Positions 46,151 through 58,103 of a DNA stretch of 64,000 bases are shown one piece after another. A program made the position numbers and the translations under genes. This stretch comes from Nilaparvata lugens (Eukaryota > Arthropoda > Insecta > Hemiptera > Delphacidae): contig NC_052507.1 of NCBI RefSeq assembly GCF_014356525.2, forward strand, positions 41,228,097 through 41,292,096, written 5' to 3'. How positions within the stretch are numbered: position 1 is the stretch's first letter; each line of letters opens with the position of its first letter. Under the pieces are notes generated by a model that had not been told where the DNA came from, ran no database searches, and saw only the letters and a program-made list of their open reading frames with translations.

Positions 46151-46691
46151 GCATACCATATCCATTCAATTTATATTATCAATCTAGGTATTTTACTTAT
46201 AATCTGAGTTTATATGATTTTCACTATTAATTATTATTGTAAGCACCAATTTTACTAAGCATAATTACATATCTTGCAATGAATACCTGTATCAATTTAT
46301 AACATGTTATCAATATTTTCAGTAATTTCCGATTTTTTAAATGTCTCAGCATATGTGGATTAATTCATATAATTTGTATTTTTGAAACTAAATTTTTCAT
46401 GCATTATACTCATTCAATTATCAATAAGTATTTTTCTATTTCATCCAATTATCATCATTCAGTCAATATAGGTGAATTCAATAGACTTGATTGAGTTCAT
46501 CAATTCTTCATTTTCACTTGGCTTTGTTACATCTAGGTTTAATCCTGTCCACATATCTAATAGGTTCTCACATTCCTTTAAATGCAAGTGGTCCTCGTAG
46601 GGTTTATTTTAGCTATCACAGGAAAAGTGATGTTGTGATCTCACAATGTTTTCACCAGTCCATTAGCAATATTTCAACCTGAGATCCTACA
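45430..46691 (+). repeat. 5' LTR of outer BEL/Pao element (left end uncertain)
   Basis: The tandem array plus 46150-46600 is nearly identical to 63590-64000, so this is a repeated terminal sequence. The probable end is ...gatcctaca at 46691. Soon after comes tggtcctccgggccggat, placed where a primer-binding site belongs. Confidence 0.6.
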
Positions 46692-47232
46692 TCTCTTTGT
46701 GGTCCTCCGGGCCGGATATGAACCAGCGACCTATGGATACTTATGTGCATTCAACATTCAATCCAAACATATGTACAAGCCAGTCCATATTTGATTGTCT
46801 CCTCTCATTCAAACAGCTATAAATTATTATCATGATAAAAAAAAAAAAAATGTCTCAATGTACTTAGATTGTAATCTCTGCCATATTGTCTTAAATTGTA
46901 TTGAAAATTCAAATATTCATTATATTATTATTGATCATATTGTTGAAACCATTTTTCTATTGTATAACTATAATCATTATCAGACAATAACACACTCTGT
47001 ATTGTTCTATTTCATGTCGAGAATCACTGATAAACTGTGTCACTCAGATGTGTGCTGCTCATGCCAATGCCGACCTATGACAATTCACCTGGTTCAATCG
47101 CAAGCTATCTGATCCAGCCAAAGCTTCATTACCAATCACTGGCAAACTATTCGGCAGTCATAGAAGAGCAGCATTCATCTCGAACTAGTAAGCGTCCTCT
47201 GAACATCAAGACTGAAGGTTGTATGCAATTAA
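46692..47232 (+). other. Leader of the outer BEL/Pao element
   Basis: Non-coding. Contains the TGG-start primer-site candidate at about 46699 and an A14 run at about 46836. Confidence 0.6.
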
Positions 47233-48191
47233 ATGTCAAAATGTATCATGCCTCCAAAGCCTTTAAGTGAAAAGCAGACCATGGAAGTGCAAACACGCAT
47301 GGAAAGCTTACTTAAAGAGCTTTCCCTTTACCAAAAGCAATACTCTGAATTTATTATTATAGATCAGAGCACTTATGAATATCTTTCTGTCATCAAATCA
47401 GAAATTATTGAACTTAAGAACAACTATAAAGAGCTAAACTCACAGTTGTCAGCTGAACACCTTGATGAAACTTCACATTTTGAGGCAATGCAATTATTTA
47501 TAAAATTTCAGGGAGATATTAATAGTAAACTACGAATGTTTGAAAAGCAACAGTGCAGAGAGAGAGAGCAGGGTCAATCCCCCAACATACCACCTGTAGC
47601 TGCATTGTCTGTTGCCACCGCACCTCAACAAAATTTCTGTCTACCAGAAATTCCTTTACCAACTTTTGGGGGGGAATTTAGTCAATGGTTGGATTCCAGT
47701 AGTATCTTTACCAATATTATCATTGATAATGAATCAGTCTCAGAACATCTGAAATTTTATTACCTGAAACAAGCATTGCATGGTCAAGCTCTTGCTAGAA
47801 TACAGAACATCCCTCCAGGTGAGGGTGATTTCAAACTTGCATGGGACTCATTAACCCAGAGATATCACAATCCTCGTCTTATAGCTTCTAGCCACATACT
47901 GGCACTTGAGAACCCACCTAAAATTATTCGTAATGATTCACAGTCACTCAGAGCATTCATTGATCACACCAAATCTAACATCAATGCATTGGAGGTGTTG
48001 AGGTTAGGCATTGAATTGAAAGATTTATTATTTTTGCATAAAATTCTCGCACAATTGGATCAATCATGCTTGCGTGCATGAGAATCTCATTTTACCATTG
48101 ATCAAATTCCCACTCTAGATGAATTGTTTGAATTTCTTGAAGCTCAGTGTAAAGTCTATGATGCAGTAGGCTCAAATAATTCACAACAAGC
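47233..48191 (+). pseudogene. Outer BEL/Pao element: gag, N-terminal part
   Basis: The open frame (282 codons to 48081, then a point stop) shows a helical N-terminus. It is followed by the DUF1759-type Gag core: LPEIPLPTFGGEFSQW, FKLAWDSLTQRYHNPRLI, SLRAFIDHTKSNINALEVL. Past the TGA at 48079-48081 the same kind of sequence continues (EFLEAQCK-like) until the inserted element at 48192. The reading continues in frame at 55667 after that insertion. Gag would form the virus-like particle. A stop and the insertion make it non-functional. Confidence 0.85.
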
Positions 48192-50258
48192 TGTAAAATC
48201 TGACAAAGCATTTATTGGAACAGTTCCACTTCGTTACTCGTTCCGTTACTACATAGACGCCATTTCATCCATCTGCACTGTCCAGTGACATCACAGTCAC
48301 GGTTCCACATCACTGTCATAATCAAGTTTGTTTTCTAATATTATTTGTTGTATTATTCGTCGTTTCAATTTTAATATTTGTATTATTCAATTTTTTTGAA
48401 TTTATTTCATCTTTTAGGCATATTACTTTCTTGATAATTTCTACTTTTTCATCAAAAGTTTGCGAACGTTTGCTTACGTTTCTGGCATTTCCGGCTTCTT
48501 CTTTGTTAGTAGAGCGTTGGTCTGGCTTCTTGTCTTTCTATCGTTTCTCGTTGGTGAGTGCACACCGCTTTGGTGTACTTTCTCTTCATCCAAATTCATC
48601 TGGTTTACTGAACGTTTTTAAAAGTGAATTATTCCTTCAAATTAATTCGTTAAATCTATTCAACAATTGTGATTCAATTATTCATCAATTTCTTTGTGTA
48701 TTTACATTGATAAACTTTGTCAAAGTTCCATAGTATTGTTAGCATCTATCGCCATTCTTCTATCAACATGTTTTAGACATTTGAAATTCAAACTTTCAAT
48801 TTCATCATCTCTACCATTTGGAAATCGTTCTGAAAATTCCACAACTTGAAATTCGGATTATTTGCTTGGAATTCTACATGTTCCTGCTCACATTTCCATT
48901 GTTGGAATTGCCTACTGAGTTGGACGCTTCCATTCTTGTCATCATGTGGCCATCATATCGTCGCTTGCTGATGTCCTGTTCCTTGAGGTACCGTGGATTC
49001 CTTGCCTGTCTGCCTGGCTGCATCTCTTCCTCAAAATTTTATTCAGGTTACGTAAATCGTTTTATTCAACTTTCATTTACTCATGTATTGCATAACTGTT
49101 CATGTAAATACTAACAGCATGTCGATACTGGACCACATTGTTCTCTATTTCTAATTCAAACATTTTAATGTGCATTCATATGATTTTTGTAGCTATCATT
49201 CAACTTTTACGGCAATTAAAAACATTTAATTGTCCATACTTTTGGCAATCGAGCCTATGTACATGAATTCAATATGTTACAGTGTATGTCTCATTCAGAG
49301 CACTGTCCTACATTATTTCAAAGTTATAATATGTATTCATTGTATTTGATAGCTACCCTTGGCTTGCAAGCGTAATCTCATATCTGAGTTGTTCAATTGA
49401 TGTCTAACTTGACATTCAATTCATTGAAGGCCTATGTCGCCTGTATTCAATATTGACAATTATTACATTGTATTTGATAGCTACCCTTGGCTTGCAAGCA
49501 TAATCTCATATCTGAGTTGTTCAATTGATGTTTAACTTGACATTCAATTCATTGAAGGCTTATGTCGCCTATATTAATATACTCAATATTAACAATTATT
49601 ATTTCATTGTATTTGACAGCTACCCTTAGCTCACAAGCGTTATTCTAAGGACACTGACGCCTATTTCAATGTGTATGACATTGACCTTGGAACTTGCTTA
49701 TATTAATGTCAGCTAAGACATTCTCGTTTTTGAACTTAATTGTACTAGTGTCAATCAAAACATTTAATCATTTCAATATATAGAGCATTATCTACATCTC
49801 ATTGTTATTTCTTATTATTCTTTTTAAAATCATTAAGATTGAATTTTTCAGCAGTAACTTTATTATTGTATCATTTAAAATTTTCTATTCTCAATTCAGG
49901 TATTATTGACAGTACCTTATCAATTGTTGTCAGTTGTCAATGGTCATTAGTGTCATTGACCTAAATTCATTTAAATTTTGTTATCACTTATTTTATAACG
50001 GTTTCATTACATGTTGTAATAAAGTTCATCTAAGGATTTTATTCGATTTAATCTACTTACACTTGTTTTTGTATGTGGCCATCTGCCTATTATTTTATTA
50101 ATATTAAATCTCAACTTGTTGACTCATTTTGTCTTTTATTGGCGTACTCACCACACTTCAAGCTATCAGTTTTTTATGCACAGAATTCAGAGATTTATTT
50201 GTAGGTATTAATACCAACTATCATTCACAGTCCACTGCCCTGACTTTGGATTCTGTCA
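48192..50258 (+). repeat. 5' LTR of inner BEL/Pao element (2067 bp)
   Basis: Contains a segment of about 980 bp (48850-49828) missing from the 3' LTR. It includes a tandem array of 2-3 units of about 130 bp around 49335-49630 (tagctacccttggcttgcaa). Open frames inside are chance. Confidence 0.88.
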
Positions 50259-50813
50259 TAAAAATGGTCCTCCAGCCCGTGCATTTTTGATTCAGTAGTT
50301 ACCTAGGATAATTGTTAATTTTTATTACCCATTTTCTTGGTCCATTGAACCTTAGGGTTTCAGTGACCGTGTGCCTAATAGTCTAGCTTGACGCCAATGA
50401 TAAGGTCCCACACTAGAGTATATTTTATTCCATTGTATTTTTGTATGTTTGTATTGTTTAATATTAAGCATTCACACATGGTTTCAATTTTCAGTACTGG
50501 CTGCAACTCAAAGCACACTGCGACATGTATGCACCAGCTATCAGCTATCTTGTACCCTGAGAGACTGAACTGCACTGAACTGGTCACAGACGGCTATTGC
50601 GCATTGAGAAAACAACACACGGCACACTACACCGCCTTGCAAGCTCGCTACTTGACTCGCCGCACAGCAAGCTTGACACAACTTGCCTCAAATGCACAGG
50701 CGTGCCTCTCTGCATACTGGACCAGTGCCCAAGTTTGCTTATTGGCGCAGCAATCGCATTGCTACAGTGCAGTATCATCTCATTAACTCAGGTTTTGCTG
50801 TTAATTTTTAAGC

Positions 50814-52088
50814 ATGTCCGATCATGAGGAAGATTCGCTTCCTGAGCCTTCTGCTCTTTTCAATGCAAGAGACAATTTACATCAGGAAATAGATTGGTTC
50901 ATAACCAGCTATAACGATTATGTTGTGGACACTGAAGCCACTTATTATCAATTGTTGACTGTCAAAAACGAACTAGGTTCACTCAGAATTAAGTATGATA
51001 AAATTAACGAACAGTTATGGAATGCAGAGTTGCAAGCACAAGACACTTCAACTCATTTTGAAATACTTACTAAATTTATTTCTATTACCTCTAAGGCAAA
51101 CGCTGCATTAACTGCTTTTGAAAGCAAACAACACAACAATGAGGCCACTGCTGGTGCTTCCCAGCGGCCAACATCTCAAAACTCGAATTTGGCAAATTTT
51201 CAGTTACCTCAGATTCCGCTTCCACGCTTCAATGGGGAGCTTTCAAAATGGCAAGCATTCTCAAGTGCTTTTACCAATATTTTTGGTAATCAGGATAATA
51301 TTAATGACTCATTCAAATTTTTCTATCTCCACTCAGTCAATCACTCAGTGGTGAAGCTCTTGCTAGAGTGGAACACATTGAAGCTGACAAAAATGGTTTT
51401 CAGCTTGCATGGAACCTCTTAAGGGAAAGGTATGACAATAAGAGATTAATTGCTGCCAGGCACATCATGGCAATTGAATCTCCTCCTACCATAAAACGTA
51501 ACTGTCCGCAATCATTACGGGCATTCATTGACTCTTGCAAGTCCCACATTACCGCGCTCGAAGTGCTTCAACTTGGAGTCCAAATCAAGGACTTATTGTA
51601 CATGCACAAAATGTTGTTGCAGTTGGATACTGCTACTGTTCGAGAATGGGAAAAGAGTGTTGGTATACACAACATTCCCACCATTGATAAATTTTGGAAT
51701 TTTTTGGAATCCCAATGCAAAATCATGGAAGCTGTTGCTTCAAGCTCAGCTAACCATCATCAAGGAAATGTACAGCAAGGTACATCTAACTCGGTTGGTG
51801 CTCATAGCAAGCCGAAGTTCAATCAAAATCAATCAAATGTTCAATCTAGAATGCAGGTTACTACCTCTTCTATACCACCTTGTAGTTTTTGTAATTCTGT
51901 TGGTCATTTTCCAAATCGTTGTAATGAAGTTGCAGGTTATTGATCGTTGGAATGCTGTCTGTGACAAAAGGTTATGCTATAATTGCATCAAGCCTTTCAC
52001 ACCCAATCATATTTGTTTGGACAAATCTTGTACACTTTGTGGCAAGAGTCACCACACTGTTCTTCATAGGTTGTATCCTCAATCGTGA
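50814..52088 (+). pseudogene. Inner BEL/Pao element: gag (frameshifted)
   Basis: Three frames in order. 50814-51422 has a helical N-terminus and IPLPRFNGELSKWQAFSSAF. 51368-51943 has GFQLAWNLLRERYDNKRLIA, SLRAFIDSCKSHITALEVLQ and the first zinc knuckle (CSFCNSVGHFPNRC). The end at 51940-52088 has two more knuckle-like motifs (CYNCIKPFTPNHIC and CTLCGKSHH). Breaks fall near 51340 and 51935. Compared with the outer element, the same DUF1759 core is recognisable. Confidence 0.85.
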
Positions 52089-52175
52089 GACACTCAGCCT
52101 ACTTCAAAGGATAAGGTAACTTCCAATGTTATTCATTCTCAATCTTTTGCTCCTTCCAATGGTAAGAATGCTGTT

Positions 52176-53141
52176 TTGAATTCTGTCATGGTTCAGAGTG
52201 CGGAAACGACTAAACAAGCTGTTTCTCATGCAGAACAGCCTCAGAAGAACTCTCATGTCACGATGAGCTCCACCTCGTCACTGTGTTTGCAACAGCAATC
52301 AACTGTCACTTTGTTACCTACTGCCGAAGTTTTGGTTCAATCTTCTAGTGGGGAATTTATTAAAGCAACTGCGCTTTTAGATTCTTGTAATTTGATGTCA
52401 ACTAGGTTGGCTGAAAAATTGTCACTTGTTACTTTGTATTCGGACACCTTGATTCATAGTGTAGGTGAGAATAAGACCAAATCATCTATTTCTCATTCAG
52501 TTTGCTTGTCTTCATCTGATCGTTCGTGGTCGGTTGAAGAAAATTGTATTGTAGTTGATAGCATATCATCTAATGTTCCTAGTGTGAACATTGATCTTTC
52601 TAGAATTTCAATTCCTGTTGAACTCAAATTAGTGGATTCATTGTTTGATCAATCTAAACCTGTAGATTTGTTACTTGGTGCTGGCATATTTGCATCTGTA
52701 CTTCAGCCTGGTAAATTGTATCTAGCTCAAAACACTCCCATTCTTCAGAAAACCAGTCTAGGTTGGGTCATATTTGGTTCTTGTAAAACTATTCGTCCTA
52801 TTGCAGCACCTCATTTGTGCCTTCCTGCTTTGCCTGTGGCCACTCCCTGTAGGGTCATGTCGAATTTTCTAACTTCATCAGTTCAGGTATTAGCTACTAC
52901 TTCTTCTCATAATGATATTGTCTCAGGCATAATTAATAGTTGCTCCACTTATCACAAAATTGTTCGTACAACGGCATATGTTCTACAGTTCATTCATAAT
53001 TGTAGGAAACAAAATTCAGTCGCTCTGCGCTTTGGTCAATTAGCTGTCTCTGAAATATTAGAAGCTGAAAATTGTATTTTCAAATCAATTCAAGTAGAAC
53101 TTGAAGCTGCAAGCTGCAAGTTAGAACTTAAACTCTGCTGA
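52176..53141 (+). pseudogene. Inner BEL/Pao element: aspartic protease, fused past a deletion of the RT
   Basis: Residues 40-210 match the Pao-type retropepsin (A17/DUF1758): VDLLLGAGIFASVLQPG and TSLGWVIFGS are intact. The active site reads ALLDSCNLMS, so the D-[T/S]-G-[S/A] motif has lost its Gly-Ser-Asn part and the enzyme should be dead. At about residue 230 the frame runs into the linker that normally follows RNase H (VRTTAYVLQFIHNCR). The whole RT/RNase H region (no Y-x-D-D box anywhere) has been deleted without breaking the frame. Confidence 0.85.
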
Positions 53142-53151
53142 ACTTAAAGCA

Positions 53152-54120
53152 TTGCATCAAAATCAGGAGCTACTGCCTAATAGCTCTATTGAAGCCTTGT
53201 CACCATTCATTCACTCTGATTCGCTGCTCAGAGTTGGTGGACGTTTGCAGAATGCAAATGCTTCCTTTGACTATAAACATCAAATATTGTTGCCTAGCAA
53301 TCACAAATTCACTTGTGCATTGATTGTTGCTCATCATCGTCGTCTAAGTCATGCTGGTGTGCAGGCCACCATGGCCAGTGTAAGACAACGATTTTGGTTT
53401 CCCTCCACCCATCGCACCATCAAAAGTGTATTGCAGCATTGCATAACGTGTTTTCGCTTTTCTGCTCTTCGTTCTGAGCAAATCATGGGTAGTTTACCAG
53501 CGGCCCGCATTCAGGCTGATTTTCCCTTTTACAATTGTGGTTTGGATTACGCCGGTCCTATTTCCATTCGTGTAGGCGGCCCCAAATCTTGTACTTTTTC
53601 TAAAGCATACTTGTCGCTTTTTGTGTGTATGGTAACTCGTGCTGTTCATATTGAAACTGTCTCAGAACTTACTTCAAAGGCATTCATTGCTGCTCTGATT
53701 CGGTTTTCTGCTCATCGTGGCATTCTGCATTCCATTTTTTCGGACAACGCCACAACTTTCGTTGGTGCCAACAATGAGCTACATGAGCTCCACGAATTTT
53801 TGTCCTCTGATCGTCTCAAATCATATATTCATGACACTATGTCTGTACTCAAAATCCAATGGCACTTCATTCCCCCTCAGGCTCCGCACTTCAGTGGACT
53901 CTGGGAGAATGCGGTAAAAAACTTCAAACGCATATTCCATGTAGTTACATTCAACAAGGTATTTAACTTTGAAGAAATCTGTACTCTTGCTGCTCAGGTT
54001 GAAGCCATCATGAACTTGCGCCCTCTTGTCCCCTTGTCAGAAGATCCGCATGATCTTGCTTACTTGTCTCCAGGTCATTTTTTGACGTCCACTTACGTCA
54101 TTACCCTTCTTACCGCCTAA
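53152..54120 (+). pseudogene. Inner BEL/Pao element: integrase
   Basis: 322 codons. An H-H-C-C zinc domain (HHRRLSHAGVQATMASVRQR ... HCITCF) is followed by a core with GLDYAGP (first Asp), FSDNATTF (second Asp) and LWENAVKN (Glu): the DDE triad is intact. The C-terminal DUF5641 segment continues after the stop at 54118-54120 in other frames (54121-54402, ending FLIDEDSS). The upstream junction with the protease frame at about 53141 is also broken. Confidence 0.88.
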
Positions 54121-54402
54121 CACCAAACACATTGATCATCGTTCACGTTGGTATCAACTTGCTGTTTCTATCCAGGAGCTTTGGGATAGGTGGTCTCGTG
54201 AATATTTAACCACTCTTCAGAAAAAAGGCAAATGGTTAAACAATTGTGAAAATTTGAAGGTCGGTACGGTTGTCATCTTGAAGGATCCTGGTTCTGTGCA
54301 GTCCACTTGGTTCGAGTTGTCACTGTTCTCACTCCCTCCGGCACCTTTAAGAGAGCTGTTTCGAATTTAGCACCTTTTCTCATTGATGAGGATTCTAGTT
54401 GA
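54121..54402 (+). pseudogene. Inner BEL/Pao element: DUF5641 C-terminal remnant
   Basis: RSRWYQLAVSIQELWDRWSR, GTVVILKDPGS, and in another frame LTPSGTFKRAVSNLAPFL. Displaced from the integrase frame by a frameshift near 54115. Confidence 0.8.
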
Positions 54403-54570
54403 TCCCCTTGCTCTTATGGTTCATTTTGTATTTTCAGGTTTCATTGTTTTTTCCCCTGATTCTCACATGGGGCCCAGTTTTTAATTTCCAATTGCTTTGC
54501 CAGATTTGACATATTTTTTTACCTTTTCTTATTGTGCCATACCCCCATATGACACAAGGGGGCCAGTTTA

Positions 54571-55662
54571 TGTAAAATCTGACAAAGCATTGGGGTTCCA
54601 CTTCATTACTTGTTCCATTACTACATAAACATCATTTCGTCATTTTGTCCGTCTGCACTGTCCAGTGACATCACAGTCACGGTTCCATGTCACTGTCATA
54701 ATCAAGTTTGTTTTCTAATATTATTTGTTGTATTATTTGTCGTTTCAATTTTAATATTTGTATTAATCAATTTTTTTGAATTTATTTCGTCTTTTAGGCA
54801 TCTTACTTTCTTGATAATTGCTACTTTTTCATCAAAAGTTTGCAAACGTTTGCTTACGTGTCTGGCATTTCCGGCTTCTTCTTTGTTAGTAGAGCGTCAG
54901 TCTGGCTTCTTGTCTTTCTATCGTTTCTCGTCGGTGAGTGCACACAGCTTCAGTGTACTTTTTCTTCATCCAAATTCATCTGGTTTACTGAACGTTTTTA
55001 AATGTGAATTATTCCTTCAAATTAACTCGTTAAATCTATTCATCAATTGTGATTCAATTATTCATCAATTTCTTCATGTATTTACGTTGATAAACTTTGT
55101 CAAAGTTCCATAGTATTGTTAGCGTCTATTGCCATTCTCCTATCAACATGTTTTAGACATTTGAAATTCAAACTTTCAATTTCATCATCTCTACCATTTG
55201 GAAATCGTTCTGAAAATTCCACAACTTGAAACGCCATTAAGATTGAATTTTTCAGCAGTAACTTTATTATTGTATCATTTTAAATTTTATATTCTCAATT
55301 CAGGTATTATTGACAGTACCTTATCAATTGTTGTCAGTCGTCAATGGTCATTAGTGTCATTGACCTAAATTCATTTCAATTTTGTTATTGCTTATTTTCT
55401 AACGGTTTTATTACATGTTGTAATAAAATTCATCTAAGGATTTTATTCGATTTAATCTACTTACACTTGTTTTTGTATGTGGCCATCTGCCTATTATTTT
55501 ATTAATATTAAATCTCAACTTGTTGACTCATTTTGTCTTTTATTGGCGTACTCACCACACTTAAAGCTATCAGTTTTTTATGCACAGAATTCTGAGATTT
55601 ATTTGTAGGTATTAATACCAACTTTCATTCACAGTCCACTGCCCTGACTTTGGATTCTGTCA
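54571..55662 (+). repeat. 3' LTR of inner BEL/Pao element (1092 bp)
   Basis: Collinear with the 5' LTR except for the ~980-bp deletion, junction near 55231 (cttgaaacgccattaagatt). Confidence 0.9.
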
Positions 55663-55666
55663 AAGC

Positions 55667-57008
55667 ACCTCAGAAAATCAATCAAAAACCCAATTTCAAT
55701 GTATCTAATCAATATAACAATCAGTCCCAAAAGAAGTCATACAATCAATATCCTAATAATAATCAGCATTCTAATAAGCATTCATTTTCAGCTCCTCAAG
55801 CAATTACTTCGAATCAATCGATGATGTGCAACTTTTGCCATGAGAAAACACATAACACTTTTAAGTGTTATTCAATTCTCAAATTGCAGCCTTCTGCTCG
55901 CTATGAGGCATTGAAAGAAAAGCGTCTATGCTTTAATTGTCTAAAACCTTATACTGTTTCACATGCTTGTTCATCTGGAACTTGTCTAAAATGTGGGAAA
56001 AGGCACAGAATTTATTCTGCACAGAATAAATTCAAGGCAGAATTTATTCTGATCATCAGAATAAATTGAAAATTTCTGCAACTTCTAATGTAATCAGTTC
56101 CACTGGTGGAAGGATCAACTCTAATACTTCCTCAAATTTCAAAGAAAAATCGACTGAAGTCACTTCTGGCTCTACCAAAAATTCATGTCAATGTAAAAAT
56201 CTAACTGCTGATAAATCAGTACCAGAAAAAATTAACTCTGAACAATCAATTGAACGTCAGTCCAGTGTAACTTCTCTTTCCTCAAGTTCCACTTTGGCTG
56301 ATTTGAATCAAAATAGTATCTCAATACTTCCCACAGCCAAAGTTATTGTATATGATTCTGAAAATAAGCCTATCAAATGTACCGCGCTTCTTGACACTGG
56401 TTCAAATTGTCAACTATTAAGTAAAGAATTAGCTACCCGTCTGAAACTACCTCCCATATCATTGGACACAACAATCAGTAGCATTGGTTACGGTCAAACT
56501 CAATCATCAGTTGCTCATCTCCTCAATATAAAGTCAACTGACTTCTCTTGGGCAACTCAACAACATTGTATAGTTGTAGAGCAAATTTCACAGCCTTTGC
56601 CTAGTGTCTCCATTGATTTAAATAAAATCAACATTCCTAAAAATATTCTTCTTGCTGACCCTAAATTTTCAGAAACGAAGCAGATTGATTTATTATTAGG
56701 AGCTAGTGTCTATGCTTCAGTATTAATACCTGGACAAATTAGCATGTCTGACAGCACACCAATTTTTCAGAATAGTAAGCTTGGATGGTTAGTATTTGGA
56801 TCATTCAAAGATTCAACTATTGTCAAATCTAATCCTGAACTTCTTTCAAATTTCTTGATGGCTAACAATGACATATCAAATCAACTAGAAAAATTTTGGA
56901 AATTAGAAGAAGTGTCTAGCATTGCCCCAATTTCGAAGGAGAACAAATTTGTTGAAGATCATTATCAATCTCATACAATTCAGCAAGATGATGTACGTTT
57001 CATGGTTT
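55667..57008 (+). pseudogene. Outer BEL/Pao element: gag zinc knuckles, protease and start of RT, cut by gap
   Basis: Up to 56069: an Asn/Gln-rich linker and knuckles CNFCHEKTHNTFKC, CFNCLKPYTVSHAC and CLKCGKRH. A short local duplication at 56006-56067 then shifts the frame. From 56066: a retropepsin with the intact DTGSN active site (LLDTGSNCQLLSKELATRL), IDLLLGASVYASVLIPG and KLGWLVFGSF, then the FWKLEEV stretch that leads into the reverse transcriptase. The frame is open right up to the N run at 57009, so RT, RNase H and integrase are unseen. Confidence 0.85.
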
Positions 57009-57108
57009 NNNNNNNNNNNNNNNNNNNNNNNNNNNNNNNNNNNNNNNNNNNNNNNNNNNNNNNNNNNNNNNNNNNNNNNNNNNNNNNNNNNNNNNNNNNN
57101 NNNNNNNN
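57009..57108. other. Assembly gap of 100 N
   Basis: A round 100 N usually denotes unknown length. The sequence changes from BEL coding to host-like AT-rich DNA across it. Confidence 0.99.
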
Positions 57109-57949
57109 GAGGTGAATGCAATGGATAGAAAGAATGTAACACATTACTCATAAACATATAACACAACACACAAACACATAAAACAAAGTACCGTAGGTAC
57201 CCAGCTATATATAGATATATTTAGTGTTTTCACGAAATTTGAAATATGAAGGGCAGGAATCAAATTCATAAATTTACTAGGGTGGGAAGGACACAATGAT
57301 AATATAATATTATAGTTTCTAATGATAGGCCATTGAGTTGATATTGCAATAAATAGTCTTCAATTTTATGAGAAACTCTCCGAGTCAAGCTCTCCAACCA
57401 CTAGCATTACGATTCAGTCAAATTTGAATGAACTCATAAGAATCAATTGAAGAAAATGCTTGACGGAGAGAGCTTCAATTAATGTTCAATGTTAATTATA
57501 ACATTTTATTTGTTTATTTTTAATAATACACATTTACATACTGTCAAACTGGAGACATTAATTTGAATTACCATTTCAGCTGTAAATTATTTAACAAGAA
57601 TACTCTTGTTCTCAAGAACTCATTTATTAAGTCACCGTGAACTGTTCAATCAGTAGACATAATCAATCCGATTGATATCATAATTTGATAACATATTGGA
57701 TTTTTCAATGCTAAACAGAATAATATTTTTGAGATAAATTCAAATCTAATTCAATTCAAAAAAGTCTTATTTGTTTTCAGGGTTGTGTCCTATACAGAAA
57801 TTCACTATTTTCAACAAGCATGCAAAAATGATATAATAATAATGTGTTTGGGATAAATTGATGAATGAACATTATTATAGAAGAATAAATCTCTGTTGGT
57901 AGGTGATATCAAGCAATAATAAAATAAAACTGAATTTGAAACAAATGAT
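57109..57949. other. Intergenic or 3' UTR sequence of the receptor
   Basis: No frame. AATAAA-type signals lie on the minus strand a few hundred bases beyond the receptor stop; none is decisive. Confidence 0.5.
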
Positions 57950-58103
57950 TTATATACCTGATCGACATCCTCTCCCCACATAGAGAGTTGAATCGTTTGC
58001 TGAGAGTTCAGAGTTGTTCTGGCCAGATGGTCCCGGCTCTTCCAACTGGCTGCATGCTCCCAAAGGTCCGTCAACAGCAGCTCCCGAGCAAAAGCAACAT
58101 ATT
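57950..58103 (-). CDS. SKR: Sulfakinin receptor, last exon (cytoplasmic tail)
   Basis: Acceptor tatttttgcag at 58104-58114. Joined in phase to AG| of the preceding exon, it reads a Cys-rich start (ICCFCSG), then GACSQLEEPGPSGQNNSELS and ANDSTLYVGRGCRSGI, stop TAA 57950-57952. A cysteine cluster after helix 8 (palmitoylation) and a Ser/Thr-rich tail fit a class A receptor. Another frame of the same exon looks protein-like, but it does not match the splice phase and has no receptor character. Confidence 0.75.

Larger units (their letters stand above)
48192..55662 (+). mobile_element. Inner BEL/Pao retrotransposon inserted in the outer gag
   Basis: TGTAAAATCTGAC...GGATTCTGTCA ends, 4-bp duplication AAGC (48188-48191, 55663-55666). 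5' LTR 48192-50258; primer-site-like TGGTCCTCCAGCCC at 50265; gag, protease, integrase; polypurine aagggggcc before the 3' LTR at 54571. The reverse transcriptase and RNase H are absent and gag is frameshifted, so it is non-autonomous at present. Confidence 0.9.

Noticed and set aside
48431..49114. Open frames of about 100 codons (and their counterpart at 54610-55113)
   Set aside because: They lie in the LTRs of the inner BEL element; similarity between the two is LTR identity, not a gene.
50388..50827. Open frames on both strands before the inner gag
   Set aside because: Leader of the BEL element; no domain, and gag starts at 50814.
57811..58074. Minus-strand frame reading TDLWEHAASWKSRDHLARTT as a separate host protein
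   Set aside because: The same exon, in the phase set by the preceding receptor exon, gives a cysteine-rich Ser/Thr tail with its own stop, which fits the gene better.
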